DNA of 64,000 bases from Bullera alba (GCA_001600095.1 BCIX01000001.1:6411198-6475197); one strand, 5' to 3'. Shown: positions 33,205 through 47,385, counted from the first letter of the stretch. The notes: a model not told the origin generated them from the sequence alone. Translations and numbers: made by a program.

Positions 33205-34590
33205 ATGAGCCAACAGCAAAGTTCTTATAGCGGTCCCCCTGGGCTCCTCACCCGAGTCACCTCCGATCACGCATGGCAGCGAGAAGGCCTTGTCCTGGAC
33301 GAGGAAGACAAAACAGCCATCATCAGAGTCGGCACCTCGGTCTGCTTTCCGGATGGAAGTATGCAGCCCCTCCCACCTGATCACGCACGTAACCTCGTGG
33401 CTGAAGCATACAACAATGCCATGAGCGACATTGGAAAGCCAAGCGATCATACAGGTCCTGGCTCCCTCGAGTATCATTATCCCAAAGCAAATCAAGCGAT
33501 CGTCAACACCGCTGACAACTACGTTTCAAAGCTGACGACGAAAACCCTGTTCGACCCCGTGAGAGAAGCGGTGCCAACACTGAAGAAGGCAGCCCCAGAG
33601 TTGGAAGAGTACTTCTGGGCGATTGATACCCTCAGTGGTTGTCATCAGTTCAGAATGGACGACCACTCGAGATCTGGGGATGAAGGTGTCATAACATACG
33701 ATGACCAGAAGCTCAAGATGAGTTATCCCATGTTGACCGCCCGGGACTCGGCAATTGTCGTCTCGCCCACGGCCCAGTTCCGCAAGACAGCTGGTGATGT
33801 TGGTAACAAAGACCTCTCCGCGGACCAGCTGGAGGGTTTCACTCAGCATGTACAGTCATGGTGGGGGAAACAGCTCGAAAGTGTCGCTGGCCGAGTGAAA
33901 ATCATGAAATGGTTGGAGACTGGCAGCCTTGACGACCTGGCCAAGCTGGCATCAGAGGCGAAGAAGAGCGCGGATGAGTGGGCTGGTCAATACACTTGGT
34001 AGGACATCCTGTACAACCCGCCAGCGGAGACTGCTCAGCCGTTCAATCTCAGCTTGGAGGACTACGTCCAGCCGACCTTGGATGAGCTGGTGAGCTATCT
34101 GCGTCCTGTAAGTGACAATGCGGGGAAGGATCCCACAAGGATGCTCGCAGCTGCAACAAATGAGCTACTGGACAAGTTCGGAGCCGAGTGTCCACCTGGA
34201 TCGACTATACCGAGTTGGTTCTGCACCCTTGAGACAGCCATCGGGCATATGTCAAATGGGCTGCGAATGTCTTTGAGGGCCTTCGAGAAGGATTACTGCC
34301 AGAACCGGTATCTATCAAATCCACCACGCGAGAGATCCGTTCCTTGTGTGACGACGGATTTCGATTTTGCGAACCATGCTGGAGGAGCTCGGGGCGGCCA
34401 GCAAAGCTGGGCCGATCAAGGAAAACCAGCCCGTGCAACCCACTTGAAGGTGTATGCGTTAACACTGGCAGTGGCGGGCGATAGCGGAGACTCCAAGCCT
34501 CTGACTCCTCTCAAGTCAATACACTATGTCAAGATCAGGAAGCCGAGATCCTGCAATGATGATGCTTCGCAGAACAGTTCCATCGAGTGA
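33205..34590 (+). CDS. Hypothetical orphan protein with an in-frame TAG (or 54-nt intron)
   Basis: I do not recognise this protein. One frame runs from ATG 33205 to TGA 34590, interrupted only by a TAG at 34000-34002. If 33999-34052 (GTAGGA...CTCAG, 54 nt) is an intron, the product is 443 aa. If it is retained, translation stops after 265 aa. Without the stop the interval would read protein-like (DILYNPPAETAQPFNLS), so a recent nonsense mutation is the third possibility. The protein is soluble, without signal peptide or membrane helices, with helical stretches (DQLEGFTQHVQSWWGKQLES; SDNAGKDPTRMLAAATNELL) and five Cys in the last third. Few or no introns and a close TATA box set it apart from the core genes nearby. 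Confidence 0.6.
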
Positions 34591-35066
34591 ATCTTCACGG
34601 TTGACGATTGTGCGATACGAGGAAGAGCCAACCGAAGGCGGAGGAAAGGATCCATGACGATTGATGAGTGTTTGCAAGTATGCAGGCAGACTGAAAATTT
34701 GCGGTTCCTCGAATTGTGCAGTGTCGAGCATGACCATGAGCAGCTAGTATCGTTACGATGGAGCCGATAGAGTTGTAGAAGAGAGCACTGCAACACTCTG
34801 CAACATGAGAGAGAGTTGGTGCATCGGAATGATGAGACATGAAGGACTCAGCACTCAGTCCTGCTCAGTCCTGCTCTGCCCTGCAGCAGCGAGCGATTCT
34901 ACACGTGGTAGGGAAATGATTCCGCTGTCGCCACCCGGATGACCTCTCGCTCTCGGTGCAACGCCAGCACCCAGCGCGGGCAGCGCCCAACAGGTAGATT
35001 TAAACAGCTTGTATACTGAGTTTAACACTTGCATTCCTGTGATCAGTCTCGTTGCATATCGGGACT
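34591..35066. other. Intergenic spacer with a short tandem repeat
   Basis: 476 bp without a gene. A perfect 10-bp tandem duplication (CTCAGTCCTG twice) lies at 34854-34873. The part near 35067 is the SYF2 promoter. Confidence 0.45.
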
Positions 35067-36345
35067 ATGCCTTCGCGAAAGTCGAAGGCCGACAAGGCTA
35101 GGGAGGACAAATCGACGGCTCCTTCACCGTCGCCGGCCGCCTCTTCGCGCTCGTCTCGCCAGAAGGGAAAGCAAGTCGCCGAGGTACAAGAAGAACTAGC
35201 CGGCGTGAACCTTGACGGCCAGGCAGAAGATGCTCCTGCTGAAGATGACGTGCCGGAACCAGCGGATGCAGCCGAGGAAGTAGAGGAGGCCTCAGAGGAT
35301 GTGCCCGAAACTGAGGAAGCGGAGGAGGAAAGTGAGGAGTCGGGGAAGAAGTTGACAATGGCGGAGAGGATGCAGAAGTTGAAGGATCTCCGTACGAGAA
35401 TGGTAGGCCGTCAAGTTATGAGAGCTGTAGACGAGACCCAAAGACTGACGGGATGGTGATGTAGAACAAATCCTCTGCCGACAACCGTAAAGACTTGATT
35501 GCAGACCATCAAAAGTCAAAGGTGACTGCGAAAGAGTTGCAACGACTGGAAAAACAGAAAAAGCTCGCTCAGACATTACGACTCAAAGCTGAAGCCGAGG
35601 AGAATGGCGAGGATATGGAGAGGAAGAAGGCATGGGAATGGAGTATAGAGCAGAATGAACGTTGGGAGGCTAAAATGGCAGAACAAGCCATCCGAGGGGA
35701 TAATCTTTTCCACAGTGAGCCATCCTCGATCAGTAAGACGGTGAGGAGAGGCTGATGATTCTTCTCAGACGCTTCGGACGATGCCCACAAGAAGTACAAT
35801 AAGAACCTCCGAACCACCAAGGCGGATTTGGTCGCTTACGAACGTCAAAAAGAGGCCGCTCTGGGTTTGGCTCCTGGAACACTTGTACCAATCAACGCGA
35901 CGTCGACGTCGATCGCTTCCTCGTCTAGAAAAGGTCTTTCAGCTTCCGAAGACCTGTACAGAGGCGCCGACACGCTTAGCTACGGTGATAGCAAGCCGAG
36001 CGAGGATGCCATTGACAGAGTGGTTGGTAAGATCAATCAAGAGTACGTCACTTATTCGCGATCTTATACGTGATGCTGACTTCCACGCAGCATGGGCAAG
36101 GTCAAGAGGAAGAAGAAGGACGATGGAGACGAGGAGATCACGTATATCAACGAGAGAAACAAGGTCTTCAACAAGAAGGTGAGCAGAAGAGTGTGCCGCA
36201 TTGCGGATGGCCAACTAACGAGAATTAGGTTGCGAGGTATTTCGACAAGTATACGAAGGAGTACGTCCTTACTGTCTTGCCATTGAGATCACGCTGACTA
36301 TGACCCAGAATCCGTGCCAACTTCGAGCGAGGAACCGCTTTGTAG
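35067..36345 (+). CDS. SYF2: Pre-mRNA-splicing factor SYF2
   Basis: Component of the Prp19/NTC-associated spliceosome complex in the nucleus. Start ATG at 35067 (MPSRKSKADKAR). The N-terminal half is a long acidic, disordered tail (runs of E and D). The SYF2 domain follows: KKLTMAERMQKLKDLRTRMN, HQKSKVTAKELQRLEKQKK, the conserved EWSIEQNERWEAKM and the NLFHNASDDAHKKYNKNLR block, then DLVAYERQKE. The C terminus carries INERNKVFNKKVARYFDKYT and EIRANFERGTAL, the standard family end. About six introns. Its 3' end converges with PHO85 (101 bp). SNU23 at the left edge is a second spliceosome gene, but too far away for shared regulation to be argued. Confidence 0.93.
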
Positions 36346-36446
36346 ATTATACCATGTGTCTGATGTATTCATCTCTTGGCCGTGGGACAGGGTACATGAT
36401 GCTCGATATGTAAAGGACGGGAATAACATAGAGACTAATGAACCTC

Positions 36447-38238
<1,792 letters not shown>

Positions 38239-38779
38239 CTTGTCGCCTCTGCTTTAGCAAACTTGGGTATCACTACACGGTCGCGCCTTGGAGAACGTGT
38301 TGGGTATCGGGTGGAGGTAGGAAGTTGCTTCGGGTGAGCCAGTAGCGTACAGTATCGACCTGCGATTAGTGGTATCGTGCACTCAAGGGGATAAAGCGCT
38401 GCCGAGTCTGCCTTTGTCGCTTGTTCGAGTGATCTTGGAAAAGAGGAAGTTGATACCTGCTGAGGGAGAATACAATCGCAGTCTAGCCTATAGACGAACC
38501 TTGTAACCTGAGCCGGTCGGAACGTGGCGTGGGTGGCGGGTAATTCAAACGAGACAGAACGGTGGTCTTCGCCGGTGGACGATCACTTCGGTGCTCTTCA
38601 GGGCAATGAAGTGTGAACTGAGTCAGTGACCTAGCTGAGCTATACATACAATGAATGACGTTTCTTACACAGGACGATAAAGACGGTACATAGATTCACC
38701 CTGTAAGTCAAAACGTAATTGTGGTGACAGAGTCTAACTCGGCACAACGATGTATGGTTCCAGCCCTGACATCGCCCGA
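38239..38779. other. Spacer upstream of PHO85
   Basis: 541 bp between the PHO85 5' end and the stop of the low-complexity gene. I see no open frame of interest and no obvious TATA box. Presumably the PHO85 promoter plus a 3' untranslated region. Confidence 0.4.
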
Positions 38780-39864
38780 TCACTGATTTGGATTCTGCTG
38801 AGCATTCTGCGCTAGCTGATGGCTCATCTGAGCGTACTGATGTGAAAGATCTGGAAAGCCTTGCGATGCCACTAGCAGAGCTGTCAAGGATTGAAAGGCC
38901 GCCTCGTTGCTTTCCATTGTGGGATCGGCGGTAACCGCCGTCGTCTGGAACTGACTATGTGTTGTGATTCCCTGGGCTACGGCTGGACCTGGATTATCCT
39001 TCGATGTAGATCCCAGTGACGCTGACAAGAGTGATGCTGCAGGGTCGTATCGGGTGAACTTTGGGTTATTGGGGTTACCAGGCGGAGGAGGCGGTAAGTG
39101 AGGATTGTGACATTGATACCGATACGGCGTCAAACCATATGGATATGGTAGTCGCATAGACTGACCGCAATGTCAGCCCTGTTCGCTTTCTGTGAGTCTA
39201 TCGAGGGCTATGCACCCACCCGAGGCCTGGCCAAAGGATTGAATCGCCAGCCTCGGATGTCACTCACGTGCTTAGGTCCATGTGAAGTCTCGCCCCTGTT
39301 CTGGCTTTGCGTGCTGCTTGAGGCCTGGGTATCTCCGCCGAATATCCATTGCAAGTTATCATCCAGTGGTAGCTGACTATCGCCCTCTGGATGAGCTGGC
39401 GAGTGATGTCTAGAGCGTTTCTGCGGGAACATGAGCAACTACATACTCGAGCTACCAATTGTGGAGAGCACAACTCCTGTGGGTCCGACCAGGATACTCA
39501 CCGCTGTCTCCCTGTTCCAGTCCGATATGATCAAGTTCTCCTCTTCACCCCGAGACGGTTCTCCGCCCGTGTACAATCCCTGCTGCATCGTGGGCGGACC
39601 CGTAGTTGGAGCTGCGGATCGCCTGGTGGCTTTTGCATTAGAGGTGAACGGGGCGGAGTCGCTGTTTCTCGACTTCCTTTTGGCACCACCCGGTCCCGAC
39701 TGTCTCCTGCCCGTGTTTCTGTCCTGTAATTGAGGATCTATGGGTATATCGTCGGTCATTGTTGACATGAGCTCGAGGCTGCTCGAGGATGGACTGTTGC
39801 TGCAGTGGAATGCGGGGAAGGACAGCGGGGCCCAAGCTGTTACAGAACCGCGATTGAGAGTCAC
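38780..39864 (-). CDS. Hypothetical low-complexity protein
   Basis: Not recognised. Three exons joined in frame (ETA|KRSRHH and GPKH|SMRLPYPYG), about 265-300 aa depending on start: the first Met is at 39864, a second (MSTMTDDIPIDPQLQ) at 39768, which I favour because it begins the polar region. The middle is hydrophilic, with basic patches (GAKRKSRN, KATRRSA, QKRSRHH). Then comes a Pro/Tyr-rich stretch (PYPYGLTPYRYQCHNPHL, PPPPPG) and a Gln/Ser-rich end (MSHQLAQNAQQNPNQ). No known domain, signal or membrane segment. The composition resembles disordered fungal nuclear regulators, but that is only a resemblance. Confidence 0.6.
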
Positions 39865-40193
39865 CGCGTCCGGGTGTCGGGTTTTCCCGTATATCTCCGT
39901 GAATGTGGCACTCTTCTAACGTGCCTGCTTTTTATTGCGGGTGACCGTCGGTGACAACAACAACAACAATGTCGGCCCAAGACAACACCGGCAAGCTGTT
40001 GTTCAGACCTGTTCAGACCACTCAATACAAAGATTGACGGCAGGCCGGACTGCGAGAAGAGCTTCAGATCATGGGCCTGCTTGAGCCCATAGGCCATTAG
40101 GCCATCGATGAGATCCTGCAATTCGTAGGTCAGAGGCAAACAATGTCGCCGTCGCTCTTGCCTCTTGATGATGTTCGCTGTTTGAATATCAAT
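39865..40193. other. Spacer between the low-complexity gene and the small candidate gene
   Basis: 329 bp with a short (CAA)n microsatellite at about 39953-39970. A minus-strand frame of about 90 codons lacks an ATG and is not called. Confidence 0.4.
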
Positions 40194-40526
40194 CTATGAC
40201 GCAAAACTCATAGCCAGCTGGGCATACCAGCTGCTCGTGTTCAGATCAGTGCCGCTACTCGCTTCCGAGGATGGCGGGGAGGATGGCGGGAGAGCCAAAG
40301 CTGTACGGAGCTTTTACCAAGCTAGACCAAGCTCCTTCTCCCCTCTCCTCTCGGACATCACGATCTCCTGCAGTATGTCAGCGATCTTAGAGACGGAAGG
40401 AAGAGACGAGAGCTGAACGAGGTCGTCGCGGAGAAATTGATCGTCACCGGTCCGCGTCACTGTCGAGGGCAACGAACCTTGGGAAGGACACGGAAGGAAG
40501 GGGAAGGACCGGTTGGAAGATGTCAT
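40194..40526 (-). CDS. Small candidate protein, 81 aa
   Basis: Candidate small gene, not recognised. Start ATG at 40526 (MTSSNRSFPFLPCPSQG). Exon 1 is 40526-40318 and exon 2 is 40230-40194, with an 87-nt intron (GTAAAAG...GAGCAG, CTGAT branch-like sequence), giving 246 nt and 81 aa. The first third is Ser/Pro-rich. The rest looks helical (DDQFLRDDLVQLSSLPSVSK; ADILQEIVMSERRGEKELG) and ends ACWYAQLAMSFAS. Spliced, it reads as a sensible amphipathic helix; unspliced, it stops at W-stop. The start context is weak. It could be a small subunit of some complex, or chance. The intron contains a 12-bp tandem duplication at 40267-40290. Confidence 0.4.
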
Positions 40527-41726
40527 TCGTGAGCGCAGCGAGGCAGAGCGAGGCCCAGTAGGGCCCAGGTGCTATAGCTCGGATCTTATGTATATGGCAT
40601 TCTTCTCTCTCAGCCGGTGCGCTCCTGGCGAGACCCTGTGACCAACATTAAAGATGTGATCGTCGAAGAACATGACATGCTGTGTCCCATCCGACGGGAA
40701 CATGGAAGTTGCGCAAACTTTAGTGTGGGACTCGCCCCGATCGAGACTATGCTACCGAATCAACATCGTACACACTACACAACTCCATCCTTGTCTTCAT
40801 CCTTGACCTACTGTCGTATCGTTATCAAAGTCTACGTACTCGTCGTCTCGACACCACCACACTGTCGAACTAGGCCACAACGCTCTTTCGTCCAACCCAC
40901 GCTCATTACACCCAACCTCTCCCGAACACCGTGACCGGAAACTTCAAAACACAACAAACATTGCAAAACGTCTTCAACAACAATCCAGCCGACACTTCGA
41001 CGCAGATCCCGGATCGTCTCTGATCCATCCTCAATCGCATGGATCTTTGAGCTCCGCCAATCCCATCCGGACTCAACCTGAAACGAGCGGTCTAACTATT
41101 TGAACAGTTGAATATTCTAGTTTCGACTGGACACTGGTTTTCATTGCGTGCCGACCCAACCACAATTACACCCTCCTTGCCTCTGGCCTCCTGCGTCCGG
41201 GGGCCTCGACTGTAACCTGTAGCGCATTACCATCTACTCTACTCTAAACGCCGCCGGTCCGCTCAGACACGATAACGTGACTCTGTAGCCCCGCTCTTCG
41301 ACTCCTCGACAACGATATCACTTGTTCGTCTAACGTCCAGAACTGGGCGTGTGTCAAGCCCACACGCATAAACGGATCACCTACCTCGTCATTGTAGACC
41401 CAATTGTCAACGTGAGACCGTATCAAACACGTCGAGGGGGTGGGAAGAAACACACGGCACGGGCAAAAGGAAGGAGCGGGGGCGGAAAAAGATCACAGAT
41501 ATATACCTACTCCTCTGCTACAGAGAGGCTGTAGCATCTTGGACCCGCCTTTCCTCTCGCCATCTTGGTTATCTTCAACTTTCAACGTCCCTCCACTTGT
41601 CAGGCACTTGCTGCACTGACACAGGTCTGAGATAACGGGACTTCTGTACATAGACACAGCGACGTGAGTGTTGATCGTTTTGACGCGTCCATACGGGGAG
41701 CTCACTCAAGTCCTTAGTCTTCCACC
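40527..41726. promoter_or_regulatory. Long leader/promoter of the C2H2 factor, with 5' UTR intron
   Basis: 1.2 kb without a supported gene. The sequence is C/A- and CT-rich from about 40,750 on, like a long transcribed leader. A likely 5' UTR intron runs 41664-41717 (GTGAGT...CCTTAG, 54 nt), leaving TCTTCCACCATGG as the start context. Confidence 0.5.
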
Positions 41727-44400
41727 ATGGGCTCGTCACCTCCTCCCTTCTCGGGCGCCTTCGAGGACTTTTGCAATGGCACTCTTGATCCTGGAGCTAC
41801 ATTCGGAGCTTCCTCGCCGATTCAGTCCGGCTCTCACGCAACCTTCAACTACGACCCGACCGCAGCTTCGCCATATACACGACTTGGCAAGACGCCCACT
41901 GCCCGAGCTCGGCGCGGAGGAAACGAAGCGTACTTGGTCTCACCCCTCAGTGGGCCTTCGACCAGCCTGCATGCTCGTGGCCTCTCCGCCCCGACCCAGG
42001 GCACGCCGAAACTGACGTATAAACGTCACGCGGTCCACACTCCTGTCAAGGTAGTCGATCACAACACTTCTCAATGGGAGGATAATGCGAGCGAGATGCC
42101 GAATGGAGATCTCGAGTTTGGCGCAAGCTTTGACGAGCAGACGGCCTACCAGCGATCGCCCGTCAAGTCCATGCGAGCTCACTCGGTAGCAGTGACACCA
42201 GTCCCTCTCAGCATGCCGATGCCACACCACACGCCTACTCATTCACCTCGTATTCTGTCTGCGCCATCTACGATACAGCGACCGCAACAGCAGCGGTCCG
42301 CGACAGGTCTTGGCTCACCATCTGTTCATCGGTCAGGCAACAGGCACCAGCGCAACGCGACTGTGGATATGGCATCATGGCCTGCTTCACCGTCGGCTAT
42401 GCGGAGGCGGAACGACGTGGAGACTGCACTTGCGATGCCACTCTCGAGAGCCCTGTCATCCTCCTCGTATGCGGGTCCAAGTTACCAGTCGAATCGGATC
42501 GTATCAGGAGCCTCAGCGTTCACGACTTCCACCTCTTACGAGCTCATGTCACCCAGTCTTGAAGCATATTCTGGACCCGACTTTGGCATCATACAGTCAC
42601 ACTCCCTCCCCGAACTCGTCGGCAGCCAGCACCCTAGCCCTCCCCTGTCCGCAGCTCGCTCGCCTGTTTGCGGTACACCTCAACAGCCTGCGACCGTCTA
42701 CTACACTTCGCCCGATGCAGACAATGGCCACTTTATCAATCTCGAGCCAATGCAACATCAGCTGCGTATCCAGCAACAGCAACCTCCGCAAGGCGACATG
42801 TCTCTCATGGGCGGTGTGAATCATGTGATGAGTCAACCAATGTCTGCGCCAAACTCGGCGTCAATGGCCTCGGTGATGTCCTTCCCTGGCGGTCATGGCA
42901 ACTACCGACAGGGCACTCTGAACACCATTATAGAGACGCCTATGATATCTCAGGACGGTCTCATGGGATTTCAATCGGTTCCTCTACCCAGTCAACCGGA
43001 GATGGCATCTCAGCCGCAGTTTCAAACTGTGCCCTACCCTCAAGTCCCCGGGATGTACGCTCAGCAGTCGCAACCTGGCCCCTCTGCTGAGAGCATTCAC
43101 GCTTGGTCAGCACAAACGCAAGCGCAGACGCAGAGTTACGCGAACCCGAACATGCCCCCGGGTCACGGCTTCACCTCTCATGCGCCTCCTCAGCGCCACG
43201 CATCGGCATCGTTTGTCCCATATCAACCGCCCATGAACCTGAACATGCAGCAGCCGATGAACCTGGTTGCTCCTCCCATGGGCAGTCGTTCGGTCTCGGC
43301 CCCATTCCAAAGATCGGTCTCCAGTTCGTCAATGCCGAGTCTCTCCCACATGCCAATGGACTTCTCATCTGGCGGTCTCTTTGGCCCATCCGCGCCCCTC
43401 GACGAGTCCAGCATGATGCAGCTACAATCCTTCGACCAAGGTCCTTCCGCGCCCTACCAGCAGATGCCCTCCTCTTCCAACCCCTCGATCGCTGCATCCC
43501 CCGATACACCCCGAAAACGAAAACTGTACCCTCGCGTTGGCCTCAATCGACTCCGACCAGGTCCCAAGCCGAAGGTCAAATCGTCACCTAGAAAGGGAAA
43601 GGGCGTATCCTCCTCTGAGCCGGGTTCATCCCCGCTTGGCTCGGAGAACCCCATGCCTTCTTTGGATCTGGCCAACAGTTCGCTAGCTCAGATCAACGAG
43701 TACGACCAGCCGCAAGACGAGGACGATGAGTCGGTCAAAGCCGAGCCGAAGTCTCTCACTTTCGGTCCGGATCTGGCTACTGTCGCCATGCAACGAACGC
43801 TCTCCGGCACCATCCTTCCACCTGGCGCCCAACCCCAGCTTGTGATACAGCCTCCGCGATCACAAGTCGGCGCCGCCGCCCCTGGAGCAGACCCGAACAA
43901 CGTCGCCGGTCTCCCAAGGCAGTTCCTCGAAAAGCTCTACACTACCTTCCTCACTCTCGATGGAAGCATGACTGGCCAACCGGTCAAGCGATTCAAGTGT
44001 TTGATCGAAGGATGCGAGAGGCATTTCCCGAGGAAGAGTGCTATCCACTCGCATATCCAGACCCACCTCGAAGACAAGCCGTTCATGTGCACTGCCGACG
44101 ACTGGTGAGTATTCATGACTATACTTCTTCACCAAAACTGACACCTCATTAGTGGCGCCGCCTTTGTTCGTCAACATGATCTCAGACGACACATGCGTAT
44201 CCACAGCGGGACCAAGCCATTCCCATGTCCTTGGTGCGTTATCGTTCTCGGTCGTTTACTATGGTTGCTGACGCTCCGTTAGCGGCAAAGGCTTTGCGAG
44301 AGGAGACGCACTCCATCGACATCGACAGAGAGGTATCTGCTCTGGGTCCATTGTCCCTCGTCGTGGCTCTAGATCACCACCTCGATTCGAGCCTTACTAG
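41727..44400 (+). CDS. C2H2 zinc-finger transcription factor, SWI5/ACE2-like
   Basis: Nuclear regulator. About 790 disordered residues (Ser, Pro, Gln, Met rich; QTQAQTQSY, QPPMNLNMQQPMNL) precede three C-terminal fingers: RFKCLIEGCERHFPRKSAIH with SHIQTHLEDKPF, MCTADDCGAAFVRQHDLRRH and PCPCGKGFARGDALHRHRQR followed by GICSGS. The THLEDKPF linker, the short PCPCGK finger and the R.ICSG ending are the hallmarks of the Swi5/Ace2 group, which in yeast drives late-mitosis and daughter-cell genes. Three exons: the second and third fingers are rebuilt across introns at about 44105-44152 and 44234-44281. Stop TAG at 44398-44400. Basic patches (PRKRKLYPRVGLNRLRPGPK) could serve as a nuclear signal. 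A specific orthologue name is not justified. Confidence 0.85.
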
Positions 44401-44590
44401 GTGTTTGGCGATCGCTTCCTCGGGGCCAGTCTCTTGTGTCTCGGTATTCTCCTTGGGTCAATGATAACGAAATGAAACGAACATTCTTTGCTTGTATCCC
44501 ATCTTTTCTCCGTGTTGTGTTAGATCCCCCAGCATTATACCATCTTATAGTGATGCATGGATTCCAGAGCCTTAACAACCATGATCCCTG

Positions 44591-47385
44591 TTACTTTTTG
44601 GCAGCTTGGGCAGCTTTCCTCTTTCGTTGATTGCCTATTTGCAACTTAGCCTTCTTCACCGCCAGCACCTCGTCGTAAGCTGTGTTGGTTTTGGCTCCCA
44701 GCATGTTAGTGTGTCCTGCAAGATAACACGTCAGTTGGCGAAGTGAGACAATGTATAGATGCCTTTGCTTACCGGTAGCATTGATGAGGTCATCAATGAT
44801 CACTTTGCTGCCGGAGGTTGGGTATCGCGCCGAGACTCCACGCGCAATCAGCGGTTCGGCGAGGAGGGCTTTGAGTTCCGCTTTCAGAGCAGGCACCTTG
44901 GCCGCTCCGACAGCGTCCTGCTTCTTCTTCGGCTGCATCTTTCGATGAGTCCCACCCTCGAATTCATCCTCGACGTCGGACAGCCTAACCTGATCAGTGA
45001 CCGCTTCGGCTTTATATGCACTCACATGCTCGGGTCAATATCCAGGTCCATGGCCTCGGCAGTCTCTCGAAGCCAGTTCTTATCGTGATTGTCCTTCTTG
45101 ACGGCATGTTGTGCCTTTTCGATGTCTCGCGCCAATGCGATCCTTTCCTTCAACTTTGGCAAGAAACCAGCTTCGATCGGCAGATCTGGAATTTCGGTAC
45201 TTCTGTCCAAAGACTTCATCAGAGCCCGCTGGAGTCCCTTGTCCTCCGGTGCGACGATCTGGAGTGCGAATCCGGGGTTCTTGGCTCGAGCCGTTCTACC
45301 ACTTCGGTGGATGTATGCGTCCGCCGTTCTGGGAAGGTTGAAGTGAACCACATGCTCGACATTTGGGATGTCGAGACCTCTGGCGGCAACGTCGGTGGCG
45401 ATCAGAACACCATTCTTGGACGACTTGAATCGGTCCAAGTTCTTCAGTCGTTGCTTTTGCTGAAGTTGGGAATGTAGAGGATATATCGGCATTTGTAGCG
45501 TTTCGAACAGAGGGACCAGTCGTCTGATGCCATCAATGGACCCAACGAAAACGAGCGATCGCCCGGGGTATCGCAAGAGGAAGTAATAGAGGTATAGATC
45601 CTGAAGAGATATCAGCACGCGCGCAGGGGCAGTGGGCTCACCTTCTCAGTCACAACGCAATCTACCATGCTCTCCTTGAGCATCTTGACCACGCCGCCTT
45701 CTGGGCTGAGATCAATGACTTCGGGATTGGCATCTCGGAAGTCCAGTCTCTCCACCAGGTCCTCTGTGTATCATTCAGCGTTATATCGAGTCGATAGTGA
45801 ATGAGACGCACCTAGAGCAGTGGCCTTCTTGTGCGGCTTCTTGCCATTGTACACCTTCCTCCGCTTGAGGTTGTATTGCAAATCCTTCGATAGTGTTGCC
45901 GAGAAGACAAACGTTTGCATGTCCTCTCGAGCTGGGTTCTCCGCCAGAGTAGACGCGGCAGCGGCGAAAACGGGGTCGTCGTCGTCCGGTCCAGCTGTCA
46001 GACTGGGGAAAGTCAGAATACAAGCGTTTCCACCTCGAGACCCGGACTCACTTTGATGCCCGTTGTGTGAGTCTGACAATCGTCTCGAGCTCTGCGAAGT
46101 GCCCATTCTCTATCATTCGATCCGCCTCGTCGATGACCAGGAATCTCAGTGATCGAATCCCGGCAGCAAGATCCTCGTCCTGCGATCCATCAGCATTGAG
46201 TCTGGCACCTCTATGGGCATCCATCGACCCACTGTCCTGATAAGATCCCAAAGACGACCAGGCGTGGCGACAAGGATGTCGCATCCCCGCTCAACGATTC
46301 TCTTCTGCTTCTGAGCACTGAGACCTCCAACCACACTGCCGATACTGATCCTCGGGGGTCCTTTCTTCTCTCCTTCCAGTACCGACTTGAGTACTTGTTG
46401 GAGATGGTCGACCACCTGAATCGCGAGTTCTCGAGTCGGGCACAGTATCAGGCCGGAAAGAGGCCTCTTGGCGGCAGTCTTCCGCAGGGGTCTGCGTAGC
46501 AGGTACGATAGGACAGGCAACGAGTAGGCAAGGGTTTTGCCAGATCCCTAATATCGAAGTGAGTGTTATACAAGCACATCATGATAATATGAACCAACCG
46601 TCTCAGCAACTCCGACAATGTCTCTCCCTTCAAGAGCTGGGCCAAGCGATCGTTTCTGTATATCCGTAGGCGAAGCGTATCCCAGTGCTTTAAGCGACTT
46701 CTTCAGGGTGGAATGTAGGTCTATGCCTTTCCACTCGGGTAGCAATTTGTCTGAAGCGCTATCAGAACAACGCAAAGTGGCGATTCCCCTCTCAATCAAG
46801 TGGTTCGCTCACTGTTGAAAGGTGGTTCCAAAGGGGCTTCGGGTTCATCATCCGCATCGTCCATGTCCTCTGTGTCCAAACCGCTGAACGTCGGGAAAGC
46901 GGACTCGCCGTCGCCCCCGACCTCGTCTTCATCTCCTTCAGCACCGCTCGTCGACGCAGCTTCGTCATCTGATACCACATCCTCGATCGGCAGAGCCTTT
47001 TCTTTGCCCTTCTTACTCGGCTTCCTTGAGCTTCCAGCCTATTTATCCTATTAGTAATTTGGCATTATTAAAGCCCTTCGAGATGACTCACCACGAATCT
47101 GGCAATCTTCGTTCCACCCTCTTCATCCCACTCGACGCCCACGTCGTCCAGCTCTTCCAACATCATCATGCCACCTCCTTCGTCCATCCCGGCGAACTGG
47201 GACGTCTTGATTTCTTTCCATGACAGCTCATCTGCTCCAAGTCGTCTCTTCTTAGCTGGAGGCGCAGTAACCTGCGCAGATGCTTGAGAGGATTTAATCT
47301 TAGCGTTGGATTTGGCTTTGAGCTTTCGCTTTTGTAGCTGTTGAAGCTTGGTCGCGAGCGACGAGGATGATCCGGGAGCCACCAT
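44591..47385 (-). CDS. MAK5: ATP-dependent RNA helicase MAK5 (DDX24 group)
   Basis: Nucleolar DEAD-box helicase of 60S ribosomal subunit assembly. An N-terminal basic/acidic region ([32 protein letters not shown]) is followed by the helicase core: Q-motif [19 protein letters not shown] and [10 protein letters not shown], motif [12 protein letters not shown] (across an intron), Ia PTRELAIQV, Ib [58 protein letters not shown] and [11 protein letters not shown]. The [18 protein letters not shown] reading and the long insert between DEAD and SAT are typical of Mak5/DDX24. The C terminus is lysine-rich ([10 protein letters not shown]). About 800 aa. Divergent from the PAQR gene, convergent with the zinc-finger gene. 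Confidence 0.93.

Noticed and set aside
39861..40139. Minus-strand frame of about 90 codons with a helical look
   Set aside because: It lacks an ATG and any workable join to the small gene at 40194-40526; probably chance.
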